A stretch of DNA of 64,000 bases from NCBI RefSeq assembly GCF_003730195.1, contig NZ_QWGG01000004.1, forward strand, positions 372,001 to 436,000, written 5' to 3'. The notes beneath the pieces were generated by a model. It did not search any database. It worked only from the letters and a program-made list of their open reading frames with translations, and was not told the DNA's origin. Made by a program: the position numbers and the translations under genes. This document shows, in pieces, positions 1 to 8,360 of this stretch. The stretch is from Halosimplex salinum (GTDB lineage Archaea > Halobacteriota > Halobacteria > Halobacteriales > Haloarculaceae). The first letter of the stretch is position 1. The number at the start of each line of letters is the position of its first letter.

Positions 1-309
1 CTCGAACAGCCTGCTCCCGATGTCACGGCCGCGGTAGGCGGGGTCGACGTGCAACCAGAGGAGCGTCGCGTCCGACCCCGACGACGACCGCTCGCTCTCC
101 GCGAACCCGACAACCTGGTCGTCGTGGTCCGCGACGAGGAGCAGTCTGTCCTCGGCCGCGATCGCGTCCCCGAGTCCGTCCTCGTCGTACCACTCCGAGA
201 CTGCGGTGGTGATAGCCTCCGGACTGAGCGAGTACGACGCCTGTAGCGAACGGCGAGCGACGTCACGGATCGCCGGCCGATCGCCCGGCGCCGCGGTGCG
301 TATCTCCAT
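1..309 (-). CDS. GNAT family N-acetyltransferase (partial, C-terminus off window)
   Basis: The first 103 residues of a GCN5-related acetyltransferase, an enzyme type that moves an acetyl group from acetyl-CoA to an amine; the acceptor cannot be told. The start is ATG at 309 (MEIRTAAPGDRPAIRDVARR), the usual GNAT beginning with beta-1 followed by helix 1. The acetyl-CoA-binding motif A lies at the truncated end: HVDPAYRGRDIGSRLF, where R-G-R-D-I-G matches the R/Q-x-x-G-x-G/A pyrophosphate loop. A TTTTATC box on the minus strand (334-340) sits about 28 bp upstream of the ATG with no Shine-Dalgarno, so the mRNA is probably leaderless. The gene continues beyond base 1. Confidence 0.85.
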   Translation of the reverse strand, partial: MEIRTAAPGDRPAIRDVARRSLQASYSLSPEAITTAVSEWYDEDGLGDAIAAEDRLLLVADHDDQVVGFAESERSSSGSDATLLWLHVDPAYRGRDIGSRLFE

Positions 310-764
310 GTGATACTTGTTGGCACGCAACACGATAAAACCTCACCCAGCCACCAGTTCGGTCCCGATTCGTTCGGTCGATTTCCGTCCCGCGGGGCAC
401 GCGTCGAGGTCGACGCGTCCGTGGCCGGAGAGTCAGAATCAGAAGTCAGTGCCGGGAGTCAGAGCCAGCCGGTCAGAGCCGGGAGTATAGATCCGGGAGC
501 CAGGATCCGAACGTCGGGAACAGCGCGCCGAAATCGGTGGTGATCGGGCCGTCGGGGCGTTCGATCGGCCGTGACCCGCTCGGAACGACCGCGATCGGTC
601 GGCCGTTGGACGGGGGACGAACGGTGAAACCGCCGGACAGGAGGCTGGTAGCGGTGGGGAATCGGCTGCGGATCGTGGGGCGGGACGAGTCCAACGACGG
701 TCGAAACTGGGGCCCCACGGGTGTCGTAACGCCTAAGAGTCGAACGCGCCTTTCTGTTCGTAAG
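310..764. other. gene-free intergenic stretch
   Basis: About 455 bases without a convincing gene. Open frames exist on both strands but have non-archaeal composition and no domain signal. Between about 430 and 515 there is a degenerate run of short repeats built on GTCAGAGCC and GCCGGGAG. The right end carries a possible TATA element (CCTAAGAG, 732-739) for the downstream HD-domain gene. Confidence 0.6.
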
Positions 765-815
765 ATGACTGACGCACGTATCTATCGGAGGTGGTTCTGT
801 GGGCGTCGAAATTAG
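765..815 (+). CDS. possible 16-residue leader ORF overlapping the HD gene
   Basis: ATG at 765 opens a 16-codon frame (MTDARIYRRWFCGRRN, stop 813-815). It lies 26-33 bp downstream of a TATA-like CCTAAGAG, the spacing expected for a leaderless start, and it runs through the GGAGGTG Shine-Dalgarno and GTG start of the next gene in another frame. That arrangement would suit translational coupling or a leader peptide, but chance is also plausible. The peptide is basic and Arg-rich, unlike ordinary haloarchaeal proteins, which argues against a functional product. Confidence 0.2.
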   Translation: MTDARIYRRWFCGRRN

Positions 816-1509
816 GGAGTCGCCCGTCTCGGAGGAGGCCTTCGAGGAGATGAAAGGCTTCGTCCACGACTACCTCGCCGCCAGTGTCGAGAGCGAGGAC
901 GACGGCGGTCGGATGCGGTGGTACCCCTGGCACTCCGCCGAGTACCGCTTCAACCACATCCTGAACGTCGTCGAACTCGCCGAGGAGATCGCCGAATCCG
1001 AGGGCGCGAACGTCGACGTGACCCGCGTCGCCGCCCTCTTCCACGACATCGCGAAGCTGGAAGTCGATCAGGACCTCCACGCCGAGGAGGGCGCCCGCAT
1101 CGCCCGCGAGTACCTCACCAGCCACGGGGACTACCCCGCGTCGTTCGTCGACGAGGTGTGCTCGTCCGTCCGCGACCACTCCTACCAGGGCGAACTGACC
1201 GACCTCTCGCTGGAGACCCAGTGTCTCATCGAGGCCGACCTGCTCGACAAGGTCGGGGCCAACGGCACGGCGCTCATGCTGTTGCGCATGGGCTACGAGT
1301 CCCGCACGCACATCGACGCGGCCGAGATGGTCGGACGCGTCCTCGAACGCGGCGTCGACGCTCGCGAGCGCGTCCGCAGCGACACCGCCGAGAGCATCTG
1401 CCACCGGCGACTCAAGCGCGTCAAGTGGTTCAAGGAGTGGCTGGAGACGGAAGTCGCGGACGTGGACGCCGACATGGAACTGGGCGGTCCGTCCGACGAC
1501 GCCGAGTGA
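799..1509 (+). CDS. HD domain-containing phosphohydrolase
   Basis: A 236-residue soluble protein with one HD domain, the metal-dependent phosphohydrolase fold acting on nucleotides or phosphodiesters; the substrate is unknown. His45 and His53 (WHSAEYRFNHILNVV) come before the HD pair His82-Asp83 in the motif ALFHDIAKLE, followed by His94, giving the metal-ligand pattern of the family. The start is GTG at 799, chosen because a strong GGAGGTG (787-793) lies 5 bases upstream and no in-frame ATG precedes it. The C-terminal third is helical and acidic. It is probably monocistronic; the LysE gene downstream is convergent. Confidence 0.85.
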   Translation: MGVEIRESPVSEEAFEEMKGFVHDYLAASVESEDDGGRMRWYPWHSAEYRFNHILNVVELAEEIAESEGANVDVTRVAALFHDIAKLEVDQDLHAEEGARIAREYLTSHGDYPASFVDEVCSSVRDHSYQGELTDLSLETQCLIEADLLDKVGANGTALMLLRMGYESRTHIDAAEMVGRVLERGVDARERVRSDTAESICHRRLKRVKWFKEWLETEVADVDADMELGGPSDDAE

Positions 1510-1548
1510 TCGGCGTCCGTCGTCCCGCGTGGACCGCCGCTGGGGGCC

Positions 1549-2259
1549 CTACCCACCCAGTCCGAGGAGCGTCTGCGCCGCCGTCCAGCAGAAGACGACG
1601 CCGAAGCCGGCGAGCACCAGCGCCGACGCGGCGGCGGTGGCCGGCGCGAACGCGTCGACCCGGCGGCCGACGCTGACGAGCGTCGCCGGGAACCCCACGA
1701 TCCAGACGACGATCCCGCCGAACAGGCCCGCCAGCAGCGCCGGACTGCCAGTCGCGACGACGAGCACGCCGGCCAGCCCCTCGCCGACGACCGGGAGGTA
1801 CGAGAGCACGTCGACGCTCCCCGGTTCGAGCAGGCCGACGCCGACGGTCAGCCAGAACAGGATCTGGTAGGGGTTCGTGAGCGCGAGCACGAACGCCTTC
1901 GTGAAGCCGCGCGCGTCGGCGTCGTCCGGTGACGGGCCCGGTTCGGTCGAGAGGAAGTCCGCGCGAGCGTCCCGGACGGCGCCGAGGGCGAAGTAGAGCA
2001 TCAGGACGCCGCCGACACCGACCATCGCCGCTCGGAGCGTCGGGGCGCCGTCGAGGAACGCGACGACGCCTGCCAGCGACAGCGCGAAGAAGATCAGGTC
2101 GGCGCTCATCGCCCCGAGGCCGGCGGTGAACCCCGCGAGCCAGCCCCGGAGTACGCTCTCTTCGGCGATGACCGCGTTCATCGGGCCGGGCGGGGCCGCG
2201 AGGGCCAGGCCGAACACGACGCCGACGCCGAACGTCACCGCGCTCGTGGCGACTCCCAT
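1549..2259 (-). CDS. LysE/RhtB family amino-acid exporter
   Basis: A 236-residue polytopic membrane protein of the LysE translocator family, which exports amino acids or their analogues using the ion gradient. About six hydrophobic segments are visible. The signature PPGPMNAVIAEES follows the first membrane helix (residues ~23-35), and the second half repeats a similar layout around FVLALTNPYQILFWLTVG, where the Asn-Pro is typical of the family. The central loop (~residues 100-115) is acidic. ATG at 2259 lies about 25-33 bp from a T-rich element (GTTTTTGCC on the minus strand), which suggests a leaderless transcript. It is convergent with the HD gene. The substrate cannot be predicted. Confidence 0.85.
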   Translation of the reverse strand: MGVATSAVTFGVGVVFGLALAAPPGPMNAVIAEESVLRGWLAGFTAGLGAMSADLIFFALSLAGVVAFLDGAPTLRAAMVGVGGVLMLYFALGAVRDARADFLSTEPGPSPDDADARGFTKAFVLALTNPYQILFWLTVGVGLLEPGSVDVLSYLPVVGEGLAGVLVVATGSPALLAGLFGGIVVWIVGFPATLVSVGRRVDAFAPATAAASALVLAGFGVVFCWTAAQTLLGLGG

Positions 2260-2322
2260 CGCAGTCGCTTACCGGAGCGAATGGCAAAAACTCGTCGCGT
2301 CCCCGTCGGAGGCGGCGGTCGC

Positions 2323-3060
2323 CTACTGGTACATCCCGATCGGCTGGGCCTTCGAGCTCTCGTCCTGGGCCTCCTGCATGCGCTCGGCGAGGTTCTCGCG
2401 GGCCTGGCTGATCTCCTCGGCCTGCTCGACGAGGTGTTCGGTGTCGACATCGACGCCGGCGATCGGACCGACGCCGTCCAGCAGGACCACGCGCGCGGCC
2501 TCGGGGTCGGGGAAGTTGCGGTTGGCCTCGACGACCAGTCCGAGGGCGTCGAGGTCGGTACGGTCGGCCTCGTAGAGGAGTGCGCCGGTCGGCCCGCTGA
2601 TGACGCCGTTCTCGGCGGGCGACGCGATGTCGAACTCGTCGAGGAGGCGCGTGGCGTCGCCGTTCGCGACGCCGTAGAGGCTCGGAACGTCGTCTTTCTC
2701 GGTCGGCATGCCCGAGACGTACAGCGGCGTCGCGTCCCGTTCGCCGAGCCACGCGGTCAGGCAGGACGCGAAGTCGTCCGCGGCGCTCGGCGAGATGGGG
2801 ACGTCGCTCTGGAGCGCGAGCAGGTCTCGCTCCTCGTCCGCGTAGATCCGAACGGGCGGCTGGTAGGTCGGTTCGCCCCCGCCGAAGACGGCCACCTCGG
2901 GCAACCCGTCGCAGTGACAGGAGGCGTAGTAGGTCATGTCGAGCGCGTCGACGAGGTGGTCCGCGGCGATCTTGCCGACGAGACCGACGCCCGGGAGCCC
3001 CTCGATCATCGTCGGCGAGTCCAGTTCCAGCTCCTCGCGGTGAACCTGAACGTGAGCCAT
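2323..3060 (-). CDS. PAC2 family protein (proteasome assembly chaperone-like)
   Basis: A 245-residue member of the PAC2 family, archaeal relatives of the proteasome assembly chaperones PbaA/PbaB. The N-terminal fingerprint TMIEGLPGVGLVGKIAADHL (~residues 15-35) is the PAC2 glycine-rich signature. The C-terminus is a charged helix with Gln/Glu heptads, as in this family. The start is ATG 3060. A frame continues 40 codons upstream, but a minus-strand TTTTATA (3084-3090) lies 24 bp before this ATG, marking a leaderless start. A second PAC2 gene occurs at 28127-28882, so the window encodes two paralogues. The role in proteasome assembly is inferred from the family. Confidence 0.85.
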   Translation of the reverse strand: MAHVQVHREELELDSPTMIEGLPGVGLVGKIAADHLVDALDMTYYASCHCDGLPEVAVFGGGEPTYQPPVRIYADEERDLLALQSDVPISPSAADDFASCLTAWLGERDATPLYVSGMPTEKDDVPSLYGVANGDATRLLDEFDIASPAENGVISGPTGALLYEADRTDLDALGLVVEANRNFPDPEAARVVLLDGVGPIAGVDVDTEHLVEQAEEISQARENLAERMQEAQDESSKAQPIGMYQ

Positions 3061-3083
3061 ACCGACGTACCGGCCGCCACGGC

Positions 3084-3090
3084 TATAAAA
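3084..3090 (-). promoter_or_regulatory. TATA box of the PAC2 gene
   Basis: TTTTATA on the minus strand, 24 bp upstream of the ATG at 3060 with no Shine-Dalgarno between, the typical spacing of a haloarchaeal leaderless promoter. It decides the start in favour of 3060 over the longer frame. Confidence 0.6.
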
Positions 3091-3179
3091 CCGTCCGCGG
3101 TCGGCCGTCTCGCTCGACCAGCGGTCGGTGTGGTCGCGAGCCGAGAGGGTTAACAGGGGCGACAGCGAACTGCCTCGCA

Positions 3180-4115
3180 ATGGACGTACTGGAGCGTTAC
3201 GAGCCGCTGATCGACGATTTCGACGCCTTTCTCGCGGCCTGTGAGCGGCCGCTCCCCTCCGTCGTCCGCGTCAACACGCTCAAGACGACCGTCGAGCGAG
3301 CGCGGGCGGCCATGGACGAGGCCGACATTGCCTACGAACCCTGTGAGTGGCACGACGGCCTGTTCGCACTCCCCGAGGACCAGCCCGGGACGAACTGGCC
3401 CTACGTGCTCGGCTGGCTCCACGGCCAGGAGGAAGTCTCGGCCGTCCCTGCCGAAGTGCTCGACCCCCAGCCCGGCGAGCGGGTCTGGGACGCCTGTGCC
3501 GCGCCGGGGAGCAAGACCACCCAGCTCGCCGCGCTGATGGACGACACCGGCCTGCTCGTCGCGACCGACAACAACCTCGGGCGCATCTCCGCGCTCCGCT
3601 CGAACGCCGAACGGGGCGGCGTCACGAACGTCGCCGTCACCCACGAGGACGCGCGCAACCACTCGCTCAAGCCCTTCCGCGGGCCCGACTCCGAGGAGGG
3701 GCGCGAGGGCGCGCCCTACGACCGCGCGCTCGTCGACGTGCCCTGCTCCTGCGAGGGGACGATCCGGAAGAACCCCGACGCGCTCGAGGACTGGAACCTC
3801 GACCACGTCGACGGCATCTCCGGCGTCCAGAAGGGCGTCCTCCGACGCGCAGTCCAGACGACGCGCGAGGGCGGTACCGTCGTCTACTCGACCTGCACGT
3901 TCGCCCCCGAGGAGAACGAGGCCGTCCTCGACTACGCGCTCGCCGAGGAGGACTGCGAACTCGTCGAGTTCGACCTCCCGCTGGATCACGCGCTGGGGAT
4001 CACCGAGTGGGACGGCGAGACCTACGACGAGTCGGTCCGCCGGGCCAAGCGCATCTACCCCCACCACAACGACACGGGCGGGTTCTTCTGCGCGAAACTG
4101 GAGGTGACCGCCTGA
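3180..4115 (+). CDS. RsmB/NOP2/Sun-type RNA cytosine-C5 methyltransferase
   Basis: A 311-residue SAM-dependent methyltransferase that methylates cytosine C5 in tRNA or rRNA. The SAM motif I is WDACAAPGSKTTQLAALM (~residues 103-120). Motif IV is DVPCSCEG with Cys189, and motif VI is YSTCTFAPEENE with Cys239; Cys239 is the catalytic nucleophile and Cys189 the release cysteine in this family. The N-terminus (VVRVNTLK) is the short RNA-binding lead-in. The C-terminal RNA-binding domain of many relatives is missing here and is apparently supplied by the next gene, which overlaps by one base (TGATG) and is presumably co-translated. Whether the target is rRNA or tRNA cannot be said. Confidence 0.92.
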   Translation: MDVLERYEPLIDDFDAFLAACERPLPSVVRVNTLKTTVERARAAMDEADIAYEPCEWHDGLFALPEDQPGTNWPYVLGWLHGQEEVSAVPAEVLDPQPGERVWDACAAPGSKTTQLAALMDDTGLLVATDNNLGRISALRSNAERGGVTNVAVTHEDARNHSLKPFRGPDSEEGREGAPYDRALVDVPCSCEGTIRKNPDALEDWNLDHVDGISGVQKGVLRRAVQTTREGGTVVYSTCTFAPEENEAVLDYALAEEDCELVEFDLPLDHALGITEWDGETYDESVRRAKRIYPHHNDTGGFFCAKLEVTA

Positions 4116-4630
4116 TGTGCCCAGAACCTCGGGAGAACGACAGCACGCGCTTCGACCGACTGCCCGCGACCGCCGAGGAGCGAGTCGTCGAGGGCCGACC
4201 CACCCGCGAGGAAGTGCTCGACTGGTGGGACGACCGGTTCGGCGTGCCGCCGGCGACCTTCGAGAACCACACCTTCTGGGAGCACGGCGCCGGCAAGATC
4301 TGGGCGTTCGCCGGCGACGTGGCCTCGCCCGTCGCAATCGAGGGGCTGGGCCTCACGTTCCTGCGCACCCGCCGGGAGCACTGGAAACCGACGCTCGAAG
4401 CCGTCCAGCGGTTCGGCGGCGCGGCCGAGGACTGCGTGATCCACGTCTCGCGCGAGGAGGCGGCGACGTTCGTCGCCGGCGACGACCAGGAACTCGACTG
4501 GGACGGCGACTGGGGCTACCTGATCGTCACCACCGATATCGCCGGCGAGCCCGAACCCGTCGGCGTCGGTCTCTACGTCCACGGGGAACTCCGCTCGCAG
4601 GTCCCGAAAGGGCGACGCCGAGATCTATAG
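4115..4630 (+). CDS. PUA-like partner protein of the RNA m5C methyltransferase
   Basis: A 171-residue protein whose ATG overlaps the methyltransferase stop (TGATG). The sequence from EVLDWWDDRFGVPPATFENH through ARRREHW-like and FAGD segments resembles the C-terminal PUA-type domain that NOL1/NOP2/Sun methyltransferases carry fused, including the GAGKIWAFAGD and GLYVHGELRSQVPKGRRRDL portions. The likely job is RNA recognition for the preceding enzyme, in effect a split two-subunit version of the usual single chain. The family match is from memory and the function is inference from the overlap and the missing domain upstream. The C-terminus is basic, unusual for this acidic proteome and consistent with RNA binding. 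Confidence 0.7.
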   Translation: MCPEPRENDSTRFDRLPATAEERVVEGRPTREEVLDWWDDRFGVPPATFENHTFWEHGAGKIWAFAGDVASPVAIEGLGLTFLRTRREHWKPTLEAVQRFGGAAEDCVIHVSREEAATFVAGDDQELDWDGDWGYLIVTTDIAGEPEPVGVGLYVHGELRSQVPKGRRRDL

Positions 4631-4704
4631 GTGGACTGGGCGGCCGCTGTCGGCCCACCCACCTCACGCCAACCCTTATCACGGATACCGAGAATCGTAG
4701 GGGT

Positions 4705-5178
4705 ATGTCGTGGGCGCGCCGGCTCTGGATCGTCCTCGCAATGCTCGCAGTCCTCGGAGCCGGCGGTGTGCTCGTGGCCGCGACCTACGGGCAGGGCGGC
4801 GTGGTCGTCGAAGACGTCACCGTGACCGGCGCGACGCCGACCAACGCCACTGCGAACTGCGAGGAGGTGGTCGTCCGAACCGCCAGCGTCTCGGTGACGA
4901 CGAGCCGCCCCGCGCTCAGCGTCGACAACCCGCAGTTCTGGGCAGTCGGCGTCACTGTCACTGCGTCGGTGTTCGAAGGGACGACCAGCCGGTCCGCCAC
5001 GCTCCCGCCGGACGAACGCCGCACCGTCACCGTCCCGTTCAACACCGTCCGAGAGGGATCGTGGGCGCCCCGGGAGTCCGTCGAAGCGGTGATACAGGTC
5101 TCCCAGGGGAGCGCCGCTCTCGCCGATCGGACGGAGACGGTGACGTTCGAACCGGTGAAAGCCGGACAGGACTGCTGA
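4705..5178 (+). CDS. hypothetical membrane-anchored extracellular protein
   Basis: 157 residues with one N-terminal hydrophobic segment (RLWIVLAMLAVLGAGGVLV, ~residues 6-25), then a Thr/Val-rich beta-type domain likely outside the cell. Two cysteines (NCEEVV at about residue 50 and the penultimate QDC) could form a disulfide. No family is recognised. ATG at 4705 lies ~25-30 bp after CTTATC (4675-4680), which fits a leaderless promoter. The gene is convergent with the end of the nitrate operon. Confidence 0.65.
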   Translation: MSWARRLWIVLAMLAVLGAGGVLVAATYGQGGVVVEDVTVTGATPTNATANCEEVVVRTASVSVTTSRPALSVDNPQFWAVGVTVTASVFEGTTSRSATLPPDERRTVTVPFNTVREGSWAPRESVEAVIQVSQGSAALADRTETVTFEPVKAGQDC

Positions 5179-5352
5179 ACGGTCGCGGCGGACCGTCACT
5201 GACAACTGTTTGTCTATTGGTACCAAACGACACAGTGGCGGGTAGGTCGCCGCCGTACTGAGTGGGTGACCGAGCGGGATCGCTCGGTTGGTCTCGGACC
5301 GGCGGGCGCGACAACCCGGACCGGCAACCGCGCCGACCCGGAGCGGTGCCGG

Positions 5353-6609
5353 TCACGGCGTCGCCGCGAGGACCCACTCGTCGGGGCCACGCCGCTCGAC
5401 CGCGAACTCCGAGAGCACGTCCGCCGGGTCGCCTGACTCGCCGAGGAGTTCGACCACGAACTCCCCCGCTGGCGCCGGGTCCCGGTCGCTGACGAGGTAG
5501 ACGGACTCGCCGTCGGCTCTCTCCTCGACGGCCTCGCGGACGAGGTCGTAGCGCCGCTCGGGGGGCTGACCACGGAGGTCGACCGCGTCGTCGGGGACGT
5601 CGATCCGGTCGACGTCGGCCGCCGCCGCGTCGACCGCCGCGGCCAGATCCGCGAACGCCTCGGGCGCCTCGCCGGGGGTCGGCCGCTCCTGGAACTCGTG
5701 TGCGAACGGGATTCTCGCGAGGACGGGCACGTCCAGCGCGTCGGCGACGTCGCCGCGCGGGAAGAGGTCGTGTTCGCGCCCGCAGTCGCAGGTGAAGTGG
5801 TCCATGTTCACGACGGCGCCGAGGACGGGGACGCCGTTCTCCTCGAACAGGTCGAGGCTCCGGCGGGTGTCCTCGACGCTCGTGTGGAACGGGGTCGTCA
5901 CGAAGACGACGCCGTCGACGGGCACCTCCTGGAGCGTCGTCAGCGCGACGTCGCCGGTCCCCGGCGGGAGGTCGACCACCATCACGTCCGGGTCGTCCCA
6001 CGCGGTCGTCTCGAACAGTTCCGTCAGCGCGTCGTGGACCATCGCGCCGCGCCAGGCCAGCGGCCCCTCGCCCTCGGTCATGAGGCCGACGCTCATCACC
6101 TGGAGCGGCCCCGCCGAGACGGGGACGGCCCGGTCCTCCTCGTCGGCGCGGATCGGCCCTTCGACGCCCAGCAGCGACGGGACGTTCGGCCCGTACACGT
6201 CGGCGTCGAACAGCGCGACGTCGGCGTCGGCGTCGGCCGACAGGGCACAGGCGAGTTGCGTCGCGACGGTCGACTTCCCGACGCCGCCCTTCGTGCTCGC
6301 GACGGCGATCACGGTGTCGACCTGCTCCATCGCGACCGGCTCGTCCAGCGACGGCGCGCTCGCCTGTTCGACGTGCGCGCCCTCGACGCCCTCGACGTTC
6401 GAGACGGCGGCGAGGATGGCTCTCGTGACGCCGGTCCCGGTCTGCGGACCGAACTCGTCCAGCGCCACCTCGACGACGACGTCGCCGTCGTCGACCTGCA
6501 CGTCCTCGACGAGGCCGGCCTCGAACACGTTCATCTCCATCCGCGGGTCCTCGACCCGGCGGAGCGCCGCTTCGACCTGCTCGGTGAGTTGGGTGTCTGG
6601 GATCGACAT
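5353..6609 (-). CDS. Mrp/NBP35 family P-loop ATPase with C-terminal DUF2249 domain
   Basis: A 418-residue three-part protein and the last gene of the nitrate operon. Residues ~1-85 are a MIP18/DUF59 domain. Residues ~95-320 are the Mrp/ApbC ATPase, with deviant Walker A KGGVGKST at 107-114, the FDADVYGPNVPS segment and VVDLPPGTGD. CDC (274-276) supplies the paired cysteines that bridge an Fe-S cluster in the homodimer. Residues ~343-415 (VDLRGQPPERRYDLV... YLVSDRDPAP... EWVLA) match DUF2249, a TusA-like small domain common in nitrate and nitric-oxide gene neighbourhoods. The family carries Fe-S clusters to apoproteins; in this operon the clients are probably NarG, NarH and the Rieske protein (inference). 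Confidence 0.88.
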   Translation of the reverse strand: MSIPDTQLTEQVEAALRRVEDPRMEMNVFEAGLVEDVQVDDGDVVVEVALDEFGPQTGTGVTRAILAAVSNVEGVEGAHVEQASAPSLDEPVAMEQVDTVIAVASTKGGVGKSTVATQLACALSADADADVALFDADVYGPNVPSLLGVEGPIRADEEDRAVPVSAGPLQVMSVGLMTEGEGPLAWRGAMVHDALTELFETTAWDDPDVMVVDLPPGTGDVALTTLQEVPVDGVVFVTTPFHTSVEDTRRSLDLFEENGVPVLGAVVNMDHFTCDCGREHDLFPRGDVADALDVPVLARIPFAHEFQERPTPGEAPEAFADLAAAVDAAAADVDRIDVPDDAVDLRGQPPERRYDLVREAVEERADGESVYLVSDRDPAPAGEFVVELLGESGDPADVLSEFAVERRGPDEWVLAATP

Positions 6610-6636
6610 GGGTCAGGTGGCTCGTTTCGTCGTCGG

Positions 6637-7482
6637 TCAGAGGTCGGGGGTTCGGTTGAGGAGGTCTTCTCCGGGGAGCGCCCTCGTCTCCTCGGACAGC
6701 GCGCCGCGGAACGACCGCCGGAAGCGAGCGGGGTCCTCGTCGAGCGCGTTGCCCGCGGTGATCCGGACGACGTCGCTCTCGTCGCGGACCGCGGCCCGGC
6801 GGAGCCGCTCGCGGGCGGCGTCGCTGTCGACGCCCGCGAGCATGTGGACTGCCCACTCGCGGACGCGCTCGCTGGGGTCGCCGGCCGCCTCGACCAGGAC
6901 CTCCTCGGCGGCCTGCCCGCGGTGTTTGAACAGCGAGATGAGCGCGTTCCGCCGGACGGCGTGGTGGTCGTCGTCGAGCGCCTCGGCCATCCGGTCCTCG
7001 TGGGCCGCGCGGTCGAGGCGGTCGAGGGTCACGACGGCCTCCGCGCGGACCCACGGGTCGTCGTCGCTCGTCACGGCCAGCGCGGCCCGTTCGGCGACTT
7101 CCCCGCCGATCTTGCCCAGCGACTCCACCGCGAACTGGCGCACGTCCTCGTCCTCGTCCGACTGGGCGACGCCCGCCAGCGTCTCGACCACGCGGTCGTC
7201 GGGCGTCTCGACGTCGCCGAGCGCCAGCGCCGCCCGCCGGCGTTCGACGTGGTCGCCGTCGATCACCTGTTCGAGGAGGGCGCTCTGGGGGTGGTCCGCG
7301 ACGGGGTCGGTGTCGCTGGCCATCAGCTCCTCGGGGGTCGCCTCGCCGATGGTCACGTCGCGGTCCACCTCGATGTCCGCGAGGCCGTCCGGGTCGACGC
7401 CGAACCCTGGGCTCCGCTCGGGTGCCAGCTGTGGGTCCGGCGGTCCGTCCTCGGGGTCGCCGTCGCCGCCGTCACACGGCAT
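6637..7482 (-). CDS. HEAT-repeat protein of the nitrate operon
   Basis: About 281 residues with PBS-lyase-type HEAT repeats from residue ~60 to ~240: successive ~30-residue units of the form RRRAALALGD, VRQFAVESLGKIG, VRAEAVVTLDRL, VRRNALISLFKH, VREWAVHMLAG, VRITAGNAL. Such repeats make a protein-binding solenoid. ATG 7482 is preferred; GTG at 7491 is possible. Either start overlaps the end of the upstream membrane-protein gene, so the gene is translationally coupled. No catalytic residues are visible. A scaffold or assembly factor for the reductase complex is the most reasonable guess, based on position only. The N-terminal ~50 residues are Asp/Gly/Pro-rich and probably disordered. Confidence 0.8.
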   Translation of the reverse strand: MPCDGGDGDPEDGPPDPQLAPERSPGFGVDPDGLADIEVDRDVTIGEATPEELMASDTDPVADHPQSALLEQVIDGDHVERRRAALALGDVETPDDRVVETLAGVAQSDEDEDVRQFAVESLGKIGGEVAERAALAVTSDDDPWVRAEAVVTLDRLDRAAHEDRMAEALDDDHHAVRRNALISLFKHRGQAAEEVLVEAAGDPSERVREWAVHMLAGVDSDAARERLRRAAVRDESDVVRITAGNALDEDPARFRRSFRGALSEETRALPGEDLLNRTPDL

Positions 7483-8359
7483 CGTCCTCACCCCCGACGG
7501 TCGCCAACTCGGCGGGGCCGAGCGCCAGCCTCGCGCCGACGACGACGGCCAGCGCGCGGGGGACGGTCGCCGGGACGCCCGCGGCGAGGAGGAGCGCCCC
7601 GCCGATAGCGGTCGCCGTTCGACCGGTCGTCGCGCCGCTCACTGCGGTCGCGACGGCGCCGCCGACGCCCGCGGCCAGCAGGGCCAGCGGCGGGTCGATC
7701 GCGGCACCGACGACGAGCACGCTCGCGCTGGCGGCGAAGGGGGCGGACAGGGTCGCGGCCGCGACGGCGAGCGCGGCCCCGACTCCGACCAGCAGCGCGG
7801 ACCGGGACGGGTGGACGACGAGCGGCGTCGCCCCGAGTGCGACCAGCGTCGCGGCCGTGCCGGTGGCCCGCGCCGTCGCGGGGAGGAGCCCCGAACTCGC
7901 ACCCAGCGAGAGCGCGAGCGCGAGGAGGAACCCGCCGGCGACGGCCGTCCACCGCGACCACAGTTCGGTCCGCGGACGGAGCGCCAGCAGTCCGGCGGCG
8001 ACCACGACGCCCGCCGCGGGCACGGTCACCGCGTCGGTGACGAGCGTCAGGAACGCGAACGACCCCGCGGAGACGAGGCCGACGCGCTCCCAGTCGTCCG
8101 TGGCCGTGGCGCCGACGGCGACGGCGGCCGTCGCGGACCCGACGACGCCGAGGACGGTCGCGGCGCCGTAGACGCCGTCTCCGGCGAGGACCGCGGCGTC
8201 GACCGGCGCGTTGCGAGCCAGCCGAACGACCGCGACCGCGGCCGCACCGAACAGCGCGACGGCGCCCGCGACCAGTCGGGCCTGCGACCGTCGGTCCTCT
8301 CCCGGAGTTCGTCCGGTCCGTTCGGCGCGGACCGCGGGCCGCCAGGACTTCCCGGCCAT
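7472..8359 (-). CDS. polytopic membrane protein of the nitrate operon
   Basis: A 295-residue, Ala/Val/Leu/Gly-rich protein with roughly nine or ten membrane-spanning segments after a short charged N-terminus (MAGKSWRPAVRAERTGRTP). ATG at 8359 is chosen: it follows the TorD-gene stop by one base, and the longer frame would run into that gene. No transporter family is recognised with confidence. The segment count and small-residue helices would fit a transporter or a membrane anchor, but no substrate motif is visible. Its fixed place between the TorD-type chaperone and the HEAT protein says it belongs to nitrate respiration. Confidence 0.7.
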   Translation of the reverse strand: MAGKSWRPAVRAERTGRTPGEDRRSQARLVAGAVALFGAAAVAVVRLARNAPVDAAVLAGDGVYGAATVLGVVGSATAAVAVGATATDDWERVGLVSAGSFAFLTLVTDAVTVPAAGVVVAAGLLALRPRTELWSRWTAVAGGFLLALALSLGASSGLLPATARATGTAATLVALGATPLVVHPSRSALLVGVGAALAVAAATLSAPFAASASVLVVGAAIDPPLALLAAGVGGAVATAVSGATTGRTATAIGGALLLAAGVPATVPRALAVVVGARLALGPAELATVGGEDDAV

Positions 8360-8360
8360 C

